This document shows, piece by piece, positions 17,595-24,988 of a stretch of 64,000 nt of DNA (positions are counted from its first letter, which is position 1; the number at the start of each line of letters is the position of its first letter). The translations under genes were made by a program, and so were the position numbers. The stretch is taken from positions 62,001 to 126,000 of the forward strand of contig NZ_SJPM01000006.1 in assembly GCF_007859915.1 (NCBI RefSeq). The letters are read 5' to 3'. This stretch comes from Neorhodopirellula pilleata (GTDB lineage Bacteria > Planctomycetota > Planctomycetia > Pirellulales > Pirellulaceae). Under the pieces are notes generated by a model that did no database searches, was not told where the DNA came from, and worked only from the letters and a program-made list of their open reading frames with translations.

Positions 17595-19439
17595 CTAAGC
17601 CGTCGCCAATCTTGCGAAATCACGCACGTCGTTTTCGATGGCCAGGATACGATCGCCCAATCGGACATCGGCGGAATCAAGGTTTTGAGATTCGCTAGCT
17701 TCGAGACGCGTGAAGATATAAAACTTGACCTTCGGTTCAGTGCCGCTGGGACGCACGGCGACGTAGTTGCCGTCCTGCTGCATGTCCATGATGATCAGGT
17801 TTCCGACGGGACCTTCGAGCGGCGCGGTCGTGTTCGTTTCGCCCAGTGTCGTAATCGTTTGTCCTTGGTAGTCGCGGACCTGCTTGACCGGCATGCCGCC
17901 GAGTTCTTTCGGCGGGTCATTGCGGAACGCTTTCATGAGCGCCTGCATCGCGGCCATGCCTTCGCTGCCTTCCATGAACACATTGATCAAATTTTCGCGG
18001 TGGTAACCGTGCTGTTGATAGAGTGCGCCGAGATACTCGTGCATCGATTGGTTCTTCGATTTCAAGTCCGCCGCCAACTCACTCATCATCATGCACGCGA
18101 CCGCGCCATCCTTATCCCGTGCATACGAACCGACTAAATACCCGTGTGATTCTTCGCAGCCGTACAAAAAGTCATCGGGTCCTTCGCGGTCCATCGCTTC
18201 GGCGATGTATTTGTAACCGACCAAAAGGTTGCCGACACATCGAACCGAGTGTGAGGTCGCGATCCGGCGCACCAATTCGGTCGTGACCAATGTCTTGATG
18301 ACATATGAATTCTCGTTCAGACGAGCGACCGGCGTCTTATCAAGAACGTAGTTGGCAAGCAGAGCGGCGATTTGGTTACCGGTAAAAGTGCCCCATGGTC
18401 CCGACGTGTCGGTCGTCAAGGGCGCGGCCACGCCGAGACGATCACAGTCGGGATCGGTAGCCAAGACAAGATCGAATCCTTCGGCGCGGGCTTGTTCGAT
18501 CGGTTTGGTGAACACGGCGGTGTTTTCTGGATTGGAAACATGGCCGGGAACATTCGGGAAATCGCCGCTCGGTTCGCGATGAGGTTCGTAAACGGTGACG
18601 TGCTCGAATCCGTCTCGTTGCAAGAGCGGAACAACGGCTGCTTCACCGACCCCATGCAGCGGCGAATATAGAATCTTAACTTCGCGTGGTCCGGCGAACG
18701 CGCACTTCGAAGCGGCCTCAAGATAAGCGACGTCAATTTGTTCGGTGACGATCTCGATCATTCCATCTTCAAGCGCCTGTTGAAAATTCGCTCGTTTGAT
18801 TTCTTGGCAATTCATCACGCCTTCGATGATCGCTTTGTCGTGTGGTGGCAAAACCTGAGCACCACTGGACCAGTACACTTTGACCGCATTGTCGCTCGGT
18901 GGGTTGTGGCTGGCCGTGACCATGATGCCGCAATCGCAACCGAGATGCCGAACGGCGTAGGACAACTGAGGAGTGGCGCGATAGTCGTCGAGCAAATAGA
19001 CTTTGATTCCGGCGGCAACCATGACTTCGGCACACAGTTCGGTGAAATGACGTGAACGGTGCCGTGTGTCGTAAGCGATCGCACAAGATAGTGATTTCGA
19101 GCCTTGGTGATATTGCACGACGTAGTCAGCGAGCCCTTGAGCGCTTTCACCGATCGTTCGATCGTTAATCGCGTTGGAACCGATCTCGTACATCCGGCCG
19201 CGACGACCACCGGTGCCGAACGGGATGATGGTCCAAAAAACATCGTCCAGTTTTTGCCACTGTTGGTCATCGATGTGCGCCAAGACTTGATCGCGGTAGT
19301 CGCTATAGCGATTTTCGGTCAACCACGAACGAATGTTCTCGACCGCACCGGCGGTCAATAACTTCGATTCGGCGGCCAGGGCGAGCTGTTTCAGGGCGTC
19401 TTGGACTCGGGGGGAGACGGGTTCTTCGAGTGAGGACAT
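17595..19439 (-). CDS. alpha-D-phosphohexomutase (phosphoglucomutase/phosphomannomutase type)
   Basis: 614-residue cytoplasmic enzyme that interconverts hexose 1- and 6-phosphates. All four signature loops are present: catalytic phosphoserine loop VTASHNPPSDNAVK (about residues 174-187), metal loop DPDCDR (about 328-333), sugar-recognition loop GCEESHGYLV (about 427-436), and phosphate loop RPSGTEPKVKFY near 570. The length and the N-terminal extension of about 75 residues resemble the PgcA-type long phosphoglucomutases. The ATG at 19439 fits the expected length. It is transcribed opposite to rnpA and away from the ABC ATPase gene by about 100 bp, possibly as a pair with it. Confidence 0.93.
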   Translation of the reverse strand: MSSLEEPVSPRVQDALKQLALAAESKLLTAGAVENIRSWLTENRYSDYRDQVLAHIDDQQWQKLDDVFWTIIPFGTGGRRGRMYEIGSNAINDRTIGESAQGLADYVVQYHQGSKSLSCAIAYDTRHRSRHFTELCAEVMVAAGIKVYLLDDYRATPQLSYAVRHLGCDCGIMVTASHNPPSDNAVKVYWSSGAQVLPPHDKAIIEGVMNCQEIKRANFQQALEDGMIEIVTEQIDVAYLEAASKCAFAGPREVKILYSPLHGVGEAAVVPLLQRDGFEHVTVYEPHREPSGDFPNVPGHVSNPENTAVFTKPIEQARAEGFDLVLATDPDCDRLGVAAPLTTDTSGPWGTFTGNQIAALLANYVLDKTPVARLNENSYVIKTLVTTELVRRIATSHSVRCVGNLLVGYKYIAEAMDREGPDDFLYGCEESHGYLVGSYARDKDGAVACMMMSELAADLKSKNQSMHEYLGALYQQHGYHRENLINVFMEGSEGMAAMQALMKAFRNDPPKELGGMPVKQVRDYQGQTITTLGETNTTAPLEGPVGNLIIMDMQQDGNYVAVRPSGTEPKVKFYIFTRLEASESQNLDSADVRLGDRILAIENDVRDFARLATA

Positions 19440-19541
19440 GCTGGCAGGCCGATCGATGGAAAACGTAGTGGAGAGAACACGAGACAGCCTCTACTTTAGA
19501 AAATACCCTGACCGGGCACCACCGGCGGTGCCGGCCAAAGT

Positions 19542-20468
19542 CTACGACACCAGCCCTTGCGTAACGGTCATGAAGACATCCTCGAGAGTGGGGTCACGGT
19601 CGTTAAACGATCGCATTTTGACGCCTTGGGCGATCAAATAGCCCAACAATTGGGCCAAGCCTGCGTCGTCGGTTTCCAGTTCGGCGATCACGCGGTCGGG
19701 TCGAATTTCTAGGTCGCGCAGGGCTGGGCTGCTGCGGAGGATCGAAATTCCCGCGTCGCCGTTTTCGGTGAAGGCAATTTCCACGAATCGGTTCCGTCGA
19801 ATTTGGCGATAGACCTGATCGATCGGGCCGTGCATGAGCAATTGGCCACGTTCGATGATCCCGATTGAGGTGCAACAATCGGCCAGTTCCGTCAAAATAT
19901 GGCTGCTGATCAGGATCGTTTTTCCCATCTTACGAAGTTCTTTGAGCAAAGCTTTGACCTCGACGCGAGCCCGCGGGTCCAAGCCACTGGCGGGTTCGTC
20001 CAAGATGAGAACGGGCGGATCATGAACGAGGGTCTTGGCCAAACACAAGCGTTGTTTCATTCCGCGAGACAAGCCGTTGACGAAGTCGTCGCGTTTGTGC
20101 CCCAAGTCGAGCAGTTCCAATACGTTGTCGATGATCGAAGCGCGGGCGGTGCGGTTGATCCCATAGGCGACGGCAAAGAAGTCCAAGAATTCCCATACCC
20201 GCATACCGTCGTAAACGCCGAAATTATCCGGCATGTACCCGATCGAACGCCGCACACCCATCGGGTCGCCCATGACATCGCATCCGGCAACTTCACCCCG
20301 CCCGCGCGACGCCTTCAGTAGCGTAGCGAGAAAACGGATCGTCGTGCTCTTGCCCGCCCCATTGGGCCCGATGAATCCGAAAGTTTCCCCCGCTTCGATC
20401 TTCAGATCCATGTTCTCGACGGCGGTGAAATCGCCGTAGTCTTTTCCGAAACCTTCGAGTTGAATCAT
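19542..20468 (-). CDS. ABC transporter ATP-binding protein
   Basis: 308-residue ATPase of the ABC-2 (drug/polysaccharide/CcmA-like) exporter type. Walker A is GPNGAGKST (about residues 37-45), the signature is LSRGMKQRL, Walker B is LILDEPASGLDPRA, and the switch histidine lies in ISSHILTEL. A C-terminal regulatory extension of about 90 residues follows, common in ABC-2 ATPases. The ATG at 20468 (MIQLEGFGKDYG) is preferred to the TTG at 20519 because it begins exactly at the domain. No permease gene is adjacent, so the partner membrane subunit must be elsewhere. Confidence 0.93.
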   Translation of the reverse strand: MIQLEGFGKDYGDFTAVENMDLKIEAGETFGFIGPNGAGKSTTIRFLATLLKASRGRGEVAGCDVMGDPMGVRRSIGYMPDNFGVYDGMRVWEFLDFFAVAYGINRTARASIIDNVLELLDLGHKRDDFVNGLSRGMKQRLCLAKTLVHDPPVLILDEPASGLDPRARVEVKALLKELRKMGKTILISSHILTELADCCTSIGIIERGQLLMHGPIDQVYRQIRRNRFVEIAFTENGDAGISILRSSPALRDLEIRPDRVIAELETDDAGLAQLLGYLIAQGVKMRSFNDRDPTLEDVFMTVTQGLVS

Positions 20469-20747
20469 GTGGATTTCATTGGTGTTGAACTTGAAGAACC
20501 TACGGAGGATACGCCGCAATCATACAAGCTGGCGAGTAACCGCTTGCTGATCAAGTCGCGATTCATCGTTCTGGCTTCCCGCTATCATAACCGGGGCTGA
20601 CGACACGATGTCCACCGCACGCCTAAATCAACGAACCATCGGGCATCGGGATGTTTTAAGATTCCAAACCCCATTCGGGCTTGCACAACAATCACGGATG
20701 TAGCTGGACTTTCGGCACTGGCCGACTTCCGTGGTCATGGAAAATTT

Positions 20748-20930
20748 TCAGCCCGTTAATAATTCCCAAGATACACTCACGAACGACCATAGGAACGCTA
20801 GGATGATTGGTGAGACGAGAAGTAAAGCGAACCATATTCCACCGGTCGCAAAAGCCTTCGACCATGACATCGAATCTTCTGCGTCCAATTTTGGCGGTTC
20901 CGAAAGTTCTGGCGGATCGTAAGGATTCAA
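20748..20930 (-). CDS. small membrane protein with NPYDPP start
   Basis: A 60-residue protein if the TTG at 20930 is used, giving MNPYDPPELSEPP followed by an acidic linker and one transmembrane helix (GIWFALLLVSPIILAFLW). Short proteins that start with NPY.PP and carry one or more membrane helices are common in planctomycetes, and that start makes the IS-derived codons upstream unnecessary. The frame continues upstream to 20984 into the 3' end of the transposase, so the IS insertion may have removed the original start and promoter. The TTG overlaps the transposase TGA. Function is unknown. Confidence 0.55.
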   Translation of the reverse strand: MNPYDPPELSEPPKLDAEDSMSWSKAFATGGIWFALLLVSPIILAFLWSFVSVSWELLTG

Positions 20931-21873
20931 TTCGTTGATGCTAAGATTTCCAAAATTGTCAATTTCCGATCGGCAATTCCGCACTCCATCGCTGGTGTCT
21001 TACCGATTGTAGAGTGCTTCCGGCAGAAGGTGTACCAGCAAAAGAAAATGTTCTGCATCGCAATGTGGTGATCCAGCGACTTTGAGTGAGCGGCGGTCAA
21101 CCGCGTGAACCGTCGGAAGTGCATTCGAATCTTTTGGTTGAGCGATTCAATGTGGCTGGTGCAAATCTTGTCTTCCTCAGGACGGCCGAACATTGGCACT
21201 TTCTCCGCGGCTATTATCGTCGCCGGGCTGTAGCGAGTTTCGCTCTGGCTCGCAGCGTACCTTTTGATCAGCATTCCGAAGTCGATGTTCGATCCCATCG
21301 CGAAGGGAACGCGATATTGGTAGCCGTTCCAACCATCGGTGGAGACGTGAATGCGATTCGAACGATCGACGTTGTCAGCGAGTTTCCGCAAGAAAAGGTC
21401 GGTGTGCAGACCGTCTCGTTGACCGACGTGGTACGCGAGAATCATCTTCGTGTTGCGATCAACGGCAACGTAGGTTCAACTATCCCCGACGTCGGGGCCT
21501 GCCTTGTGGGCGTTTGCATGCTTCTGCTTCATTCCGCATAACGACCAGATTTCGTCGATCTGAATTTCTTCGGTTTGCACGTTGGCGACGTGGTCTTCGA
21601 AGAACCGTTCGCAGCGTTCGCCAGTGACGATAATCAGATCGCAGATGGTGTCACGAGCGAGCCCAGTAAGCCGTTCGGTGGCGCGAATGGACATTCCCTC
21701 AAGCATCAGGGAAAGAGCCATTGCGGCACGGTCTAGATCGATCTTCATCGACCCAAGGGGTTTTCTTCGGTGAATCGGGCTCCGCAGTCTTTGCACTTGA
21801 AACGCTGGTTGCCTGAATTGGTCTTTCCAGCCTTCACGCGGGCCGTGTGTTCGCAGGGGGCGAATGCAATCAT
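20927..21873 (-). pseudogene. IS1-family-like transposase, broken by an in-frame TGA
   Basis: Three pieces read in order on the minus strand. ORF A starts at ATG 21873 and encodes a 42-residue zinc ribbon (CEH...CKDC). A second frame continues with an HTH region (IRATERLTGLARDTICDL) and the first catalytic block QIDEIWSLCG. After an in-frame TGA at 21476-21478 the same frame continues with VAVDRNTKMILAYHVG, the second acidic block STDGWNGY, and HIESLNQKIRMHFRR plus KTPAMECGIA. Together they give the D-D-E layout of IS1-like transposases. The TGA probably replaced a Trp codon. The A-to-B change of frame sits on a slippery heptamer, so it may be natural, but the TGA makes this copy inactive unless read through. 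Confidence 0.8.
21757..21763 (-). promoter_or_regulatory. candidate -1 frameshift slippery heptamer A AAC CCC
   Basis: In the ORF A frame the codons are GAA AAC CCC TTG. Slipping back one base moves AAC to AAA and CCC to CCC, and the ribosome then reads CTT GGG TCG ATG AAG into the HTH/DDE frame, giving a smooth join (ENPLGSMKID). IS1 itself makes its transposase by -1 frameshifting. A simple 1-bp deletion in the G run is the alternative. Confidence 0.4.
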
Positions 21874-22046
21874 CGTGAGATTCCGCTTTCAATTTGCGGC
21901 TCTCACGGAGTAGGATTCACGTGCTACGCGGAATCTACAGGTGAAAGCCTAGGTTTCGTTGCCCGACCCAGTTGACGCTGGGTCGGGAGTTTTATTTCAT
22001 ACGACCTATTTATTGTGGCTACAACTATTGGCACGTTTGGTCACTT

Positions 22047-22253
22047 ATGGGAAAAGAATTAGAGAAGCGAGGAAGACCGAAACTTCCAAAATCCGTGAAA
22101 CGAGACTACACATTGCGTGTACGTCTTTCGCAAAAAGAACAAGCAGAACTAGAAAAAGCTGCAAACGGGAAAACATCTACCTGGGCGCGTGACGTTCTGC
22201 TAGAAGCAGCTAGACTAAGAGCGGAAGGCGAGGGAATTGAACCCACCGCGTAA
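22047..22253 (+). CDS. small RHH/MobC-like DNA-binding protein
   Basis: 68-residue basic protein starting at ATG 22047 (MGKELEKRGRPKLPK). The pattern YTLRVRLSQKEQAELEKAA followed by TWARDVLLEAARL resembles the ribbon-helix-helix proteins of plasmid mobilisation (MobC-like) and antitoxin families: a beta strand, then two helices. The last nine codons (EGEGIEPTA) read through the T-arm of the tRNA-like gene on the opposite strand, so the natural C-terminus may have been shaped by that overlap. It is alone in its direction. Base composition is more AT-rich than the flanking chromosome genes, fitting an acquired region. Function is inferred only. Confidence 0.55.
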   Translation: MGKELEKRGRPKLPKSVKRDYTLRVRLSQKEQAELEKAANGKTSTWARDVLLEAARLRAEGEGIEPTA

Positions 22254-22312
22254 GCGGACCCTCAGCCGGTGTATAAAGCCGGTGCCCTGACCAAAGAGCG
22301 GGATCGCCTTCC
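22223..22312 (-). tRNA. tRNA-like gene, long variable arm, 9+3 acceptor branch, anticodon read as UAU
   Basis: The 90-nt minus-strand sequence folds as a class II tRNA. The ends form a perfect 9-bp acceptor stem: GGAAGGCGA at RNA positions 1-9 with its complement at 82-90. A T-arm follows directly with a 3-bp stem GGG/CCC and 7-nt loop UUCAAUU, so acceptor plus T-stem is 12 bp in a 9/3 rather than 7/5 split. The D-arm is CCC/GGG with GG and A in the loop. The anticodon stem is CCGGC/ACCGG (one C-A mismatch), with loop UUUAUAC. A variable arm of 21 nt contains CCGC-UUAC-GCGG. The base after the acceptor is G, a serine-type discriminator, and CCA is not encoded. The body resembles tRNA-Ser, whereas the anticodon would read AUA. 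tRNAs with 8/4 and 9/3 branches (allo-tRNAs) are known in Acidobacteria and others. A decayed pseudo-tRNA is possible. Confidence 0.65.
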
Positions 22313-22731
22313 GAGTGAGGCCAGCGAGGCGTTAGCGCGTCTCGCTGGCCAACCGTTAACTACGAATGGCCCTACGGGCCGAACGCTTGCTATTTGGCTC
22401 GTTTTCGACGACGATAGCGATCGATGAAAACAGTCTTTAGTCCACGACCGTATGAGCCCCATGGGCGACGGACGTGTGGTCGGACTTCTTCAAAACCTGG
22501 GAAAAGCAACTGATACACAGCTACACAAACCTCGGCTAAAAGGAATGGAAGAGCCATTCGAAGCCAAGTAAGTCGCAACGTGCAAAGGTTAGGCGAAATG
22601 CTTAGCCCACCCTCTGGCTGGCTCACAGCTCAAGGGTGAAACGAAAGGGGCGGCCCGGTGATGTCCCTGCAAAAGTCACCGCCGGGTCGCTTCATTCTTT
22701 GGCCGCCCTTAACGGCCAAACGTTATTGGCA
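22313..22731. other. gene-poor stretch with three hairpins beside the tRNA-like gene
   Basis: GGCCAGCGAG at 22319-22328 pairs with 22341-22350 (10-bp stem, 12-nt loop), just upstream of the tRNA-like gene. An imperfect GC hairpin lies near 22650-22690. TTTGGCCG at 22698-22705 pairs with CGGCCAAA at 22713-22720. The last two lie just past the 3' end of the winged-helix gene and may terminate it, although no T-run follows. One weak ORF (22390-22557, minus) is listed separately. Confidence 0.5.
22390..22557 (-). CDS. possible 55-residue hydrophobic/basic protein
   Basis: An ATG at 22557 opens a 55-residue frame with a hydrophobic N-terminus (MALPFLLAEVCVAVYQLLF) and a strongly basic C-terminus ending RYRRRKRAK. 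I recognise no family. It lies downstream of the winged-helix gene on the same strand, beyond two hairpins. It could be a small membrane peptide or a chance frame; the lack of a clear ribosome binding site argues for caution. Confidence 0.22.
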   Translation of the reverse strand: MALPFLLAEVCVAVYQLLFPGFEEVRPHVRRPWGSYGRGLKTVFIDRYRRRKRAK

Positions 22732-24063
22732 TCAGCGGCCCTCGTGCTCTAGTTTCAAACGATAAAGGGACTGACCACGACGGCCCTTTCGATCCGAGCG
22801 CTCAAAGAAATCTTTGTGCTTGATGTAGATAACGTGCTGAACTGTACCTAGTGGCCGCCCTATCTCTGTCGCAATATCGTGAGTGGTAGTGAATTCATTT
22901 TGATTTTTAGTGAAAAACTCGCAGATCTCCTCAATGGTTGACTCTCGTTCTTTGTTCTCTTGCCGAGGGCCGAACTTGCGAACTTTGCCGATTGAGTGTG
23001 TTTCTGGGCTTCGTCCGATATAACGAAATAAACTCTGTTTGTTCGGTCCTTTCTTGGAATGGACTTCGAAATGCTCTCGCTCTTTCGTGTAGATCGCGGT
23101 CCGAATTGACTCCATATTCTTCCCAGTTCCCTTCATAGCATCGCTTAAAGTGAACAAGTCGATTGACTGGTCTTCGACCCATGCGACCAACGCATTGAAT
23201 GTGGAGAGCTTTTGATAAGCCTCAGGAACGTCAACTTCTTCTTTGTGATCCGCAATGGAAAACACGGTGACCCCGTCAGATGCATCACGTGACAATTCGC
23301 CACTTTGCGCAGCACGCGAAACGAGCGTTCGAACAACTGAGGTAAAGTCGGGAGCGTCTGAATTGGCTTTGTCCTTTATCGCGTCAGCTATCTCTGCTGC
23401 CGTGCCCGACCCATGTTCTCGCAACCAATTGAACACAAGACCGGTAGTTGTCACTCGCTCTTCTGGAAACTCACAGGTGCTTGATCCCACAACGCTTACT
23501 TGCCCAGGCTTGCCGTTCGCCCAAACTCGCCCCCGCACCGATCCGTTGGGATCTGGTTTGCTAGTGAACCGCCCGCCCTTCTTTTTTACGTGCAACTGAG
23601 CACCAATGGACGCAGATGAAATACCTGTTGCCTGCGCTATCTCCTTTGCAGTCTTCCAAGGGTTCTCTTTTAAAAACGCCTGGATGCGTTCGATGTTAGA
23701 TAGCGAGTCACTTTGCCACTTAGGTGGGTTAGATCGGTTCTCGCTGGTAATCGGCGGAGAATCATCGGCCTCACTTGTGCTAGATCCAACACTATCAACA
23801 ACCGATGGTTCACTGGCGGTTGGATCGTCCGGAAGTCGCTTTAGAAAGTCGCTCCAGATCTGGGGATATTTAGATGCGACGATCTCCGCGAAGGCAAGAA
23901 ATTCGCGGAGTCTTTCGTGTATATCGAAACTATCGAACGGGGGCACTAGATTTACCAAGCAAAAAACGGTAAACTGGGCCTTGAAACGCGTGGTTGCTAC
24001 ACCTAACGCTTCATCTAAGCCAGTCATCGCTGCAAACGATGGCTGGTATTTTTTTGCGCTCAA
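22732..24063 (-). CDS. unknown protein with about four winged-helix-like modules
   Basis: 443 residues from TTG 24063, or 431 from ATG 24027. The first 120 residues have no recognisable domain. Four later segments look like winged helix-turn-helix units: about 120-170 (IQAFLKENPWKTAKEIAQAT), about 203-270 (VFNWLREHGSGTAAEIADAI), about 283-347 (LVAWVEDQSIDLFTLSDAM) and about 372-440 (ICEFFTKNQNEFTTTHDIAT). Modules three and four share the ending pattern YTKEREHFE...KGPNKQSLFRY and YIKHKDFFE...KGRRGQSLYRL, so they are probably internal duplicates. The protein likely binds DNA or replication/regulatory complexes; beyond that I see no clue. It follows a second winged-helix gene with 3 bp between the frames. 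Confidence 0.65.
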   Translation of the reverse strand: MSAKKYQPSFAAMTGLDEALGVATTRFKAQFTVFCLVNLVPPFDSFDIHERLREFLAFAEIVASKYPQIWSDFLKRLPDDPTASEPSVVDSVGSSTSEADDSPPITSENRSNPPKWQSDSLSNIERIQAFLKENPWKTAKEIAQATGISSASIGAQLHVKKKGGRFTSKPDPNGSVRGRVWANGKPGQVSVVGSSTCEFPEERVTTTGLVFNWLREHGSGTAAEIADAIKDKANSDAPDFTSVVRTLVSRAAQSGELSRDASDGVTVFSIADHKEEVDVPEAYQKLSTFNALVAWVEDQSIDLFTLSDAMKGTGKNMESIRTAIYTKEREHFEVHSKKGPNKQSLFRYIGRSPETHSIGKVRKFGPRQENKERESTIEEICEFFTKNQNEFTTTHDIATEIGRPLGTVQHVIYIKHKDFFERSDRKGRRGQSLYRLKLEHEGR

Positions 24064-24066
24064 GAC

Positions 24067-24546
24067 CTAGTCGATATGCCGAGTTTGGCAGACTCCGCAC
24101 AACAACGCAAGCACCCCGTATAACAAATTGTTGTTTCGCCCTGTTTTTTTTGACAAGACCCAGCTCCCGCTTAAACAACTAAATCTCCTTGAGGCCATTG
24201 CTCGCTTCAGATTCCGCACTGCTAGTTGCGGCTCGGATTCTAGAACGTAGCCTCGCTCAGTCATCGTGACCATGTTCTCGACCGCCTTCATTGGCTTGCC
24301 AGCTTCCCGCAAAACTTGCTCGGCCCAGGCGGCCAGCTGTCGAACGGCGTCAGCATCAAAATCGGGAAGGCAATACCCGAGTTTCCGATCGGCCTGCGGG
24401 GCGTTCACCTTTTTGAGAGTGCCCTCCTTCACCAGTCGGTGAAGCGTTGCGCGCACCGTTTGGATGTTGGGCGAGCGATCGGGATCGTTCGCGGCAATGA
24501 GCCCCTGAATGTCGTCAACCGTCACAATGCGGTCGTTAGGGATCAC
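24067..24546 (-). CDS. winged-helix domain protein, accessory region
   Basis: 159 residues from a GTG at 24546 that overlaps the stop of the gene before it (GTGA). The N-terminal 50 residues form a winged-helix pattern (VDDIQGLIAANDP, then IQTVRATLHRLVKEGTLKKV). A middle helical part (ADAVRQLAAWAEQVLREAG) and a second HTH-like stretch (MKAVENMVTMTERGY...LAVRNLKRAMASRRF) follow. The function is unknown. The overlap with the upstream broken gene and the adjacent four-module winged-helix gene suggest one operon of DNA-binding proteins. The C-terminal 30 residues (after SGSWVLSKK) look unlike the rest and may be a frame-shifted or foreign end. Confidence 0.6.
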   Translation of the reverse strand: MIPNDRIVTVDDIQGLIAANDPDRSPNIQTVRATLHRLVKEGTLKKVNAPQADRKLGYCLPDFDADAVRQLAAWAEQVLREAGKPMKAVENMVTMTERGYVLESEPQLAVRNLKRAMASRRFSCLSGSWVLSKKTGRNNNLLYGVLALLCGVCQTRHID

Positions 24547-24857
24547 AGGGCCACCAGATCGACCAGCTTTTCTTCCCGCTTGTCTTTGGGCCGGATCGCG
24601 ATCGGTTTGCCGATCAAGTTAGATTCCGTCGCAGCAATAACGGCGATGGCTTGGCTGTACTCGGATCGGATGTCAGCTAGCTTTTTGTCGCGTGATTCTG
24701 CAACTAGTGGTCTGTCACAGCTAAAAGTTAGGGTAGTGGATCTTGTTAAAGATCCTGTAGCGGTCGGATCTATAACAAGATCCACTACAGCGAACCCTAA
24801 TGTTTAGCTGTGACAGACCACTAGCCTTCGCAGGTCATCGAACAGTTGTTTGCTCAT
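24543..24857 (-). pseudogene. 65-residue coiled protein gene split by a MITE
   Basis: The ATG at 24857 begins MSKQLFDDLRRL, which then runs into the MITE and stops after LVVCHS. If the 115-bp element and one TA copy are removed, the frame continues without a break as LVAESRDKKLADIRSEYSQ and on to the stop at 24543, giving 65 residues. The restored protein is helical and charged, with no family I know. It was the first gene of the winged-helix operon, so the insertion may also have altered expression of the two downstream genes. A shorter protein starting inside the element cannot be excluded. Confidence 0.75.
24707..24821. mobile_element. 115-bp MITE with TA target duplication
   Basis: The terminal inverted repeats GTGGTCTGTCACAGCTAAA (24707-24725) and its perfect complement (24803-24821) are 19 bp long. 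A second pair of arms (AGTGGATCTTGTTA and its complement) lies inside, together with TTAGGGT/ACCCTAA. The element is flanked by TA at 24705-24706 and 24822-24823. No coding capacity. The TA duplication points to mobilisation by an IS630/Tc1-mariner type transposase encoded elsewhere. Confidence 0.88.
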
Positions 24858-24988
24858 TCCGGTAGTGAAACGGAACGGCTAAACTTGGTTCAAGTGGCCG
24901 AATGTCTATCGCCACGAACGTCGGCCAGTGCCCGACTTTCCTTGTCGAGCTACATGATGCGGACCGATCGCGTTCAAGCGTACGACCG

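Larger units (their letters stand above)
20927..21900 (-). mobile_element. IS1-family insertion sequence remnant (ends approximate)
   Basis: The span covers the transposase pieces and a short flank. I could not identify convincing terminal inverted repeats or a target duplication, so the ends are only approximate. One side abuts or enters the NPYDPP small protein gene; the other side is followed by the accessory genes from 22 kb. Confidence 0.6.

Noticed and set aside
22313..22360. Integron attC-like site near the GTTAAC sequence
   Set aside because: The inverted repeat is there, but R and L box spacing does not match an attC site and no integrase is present.
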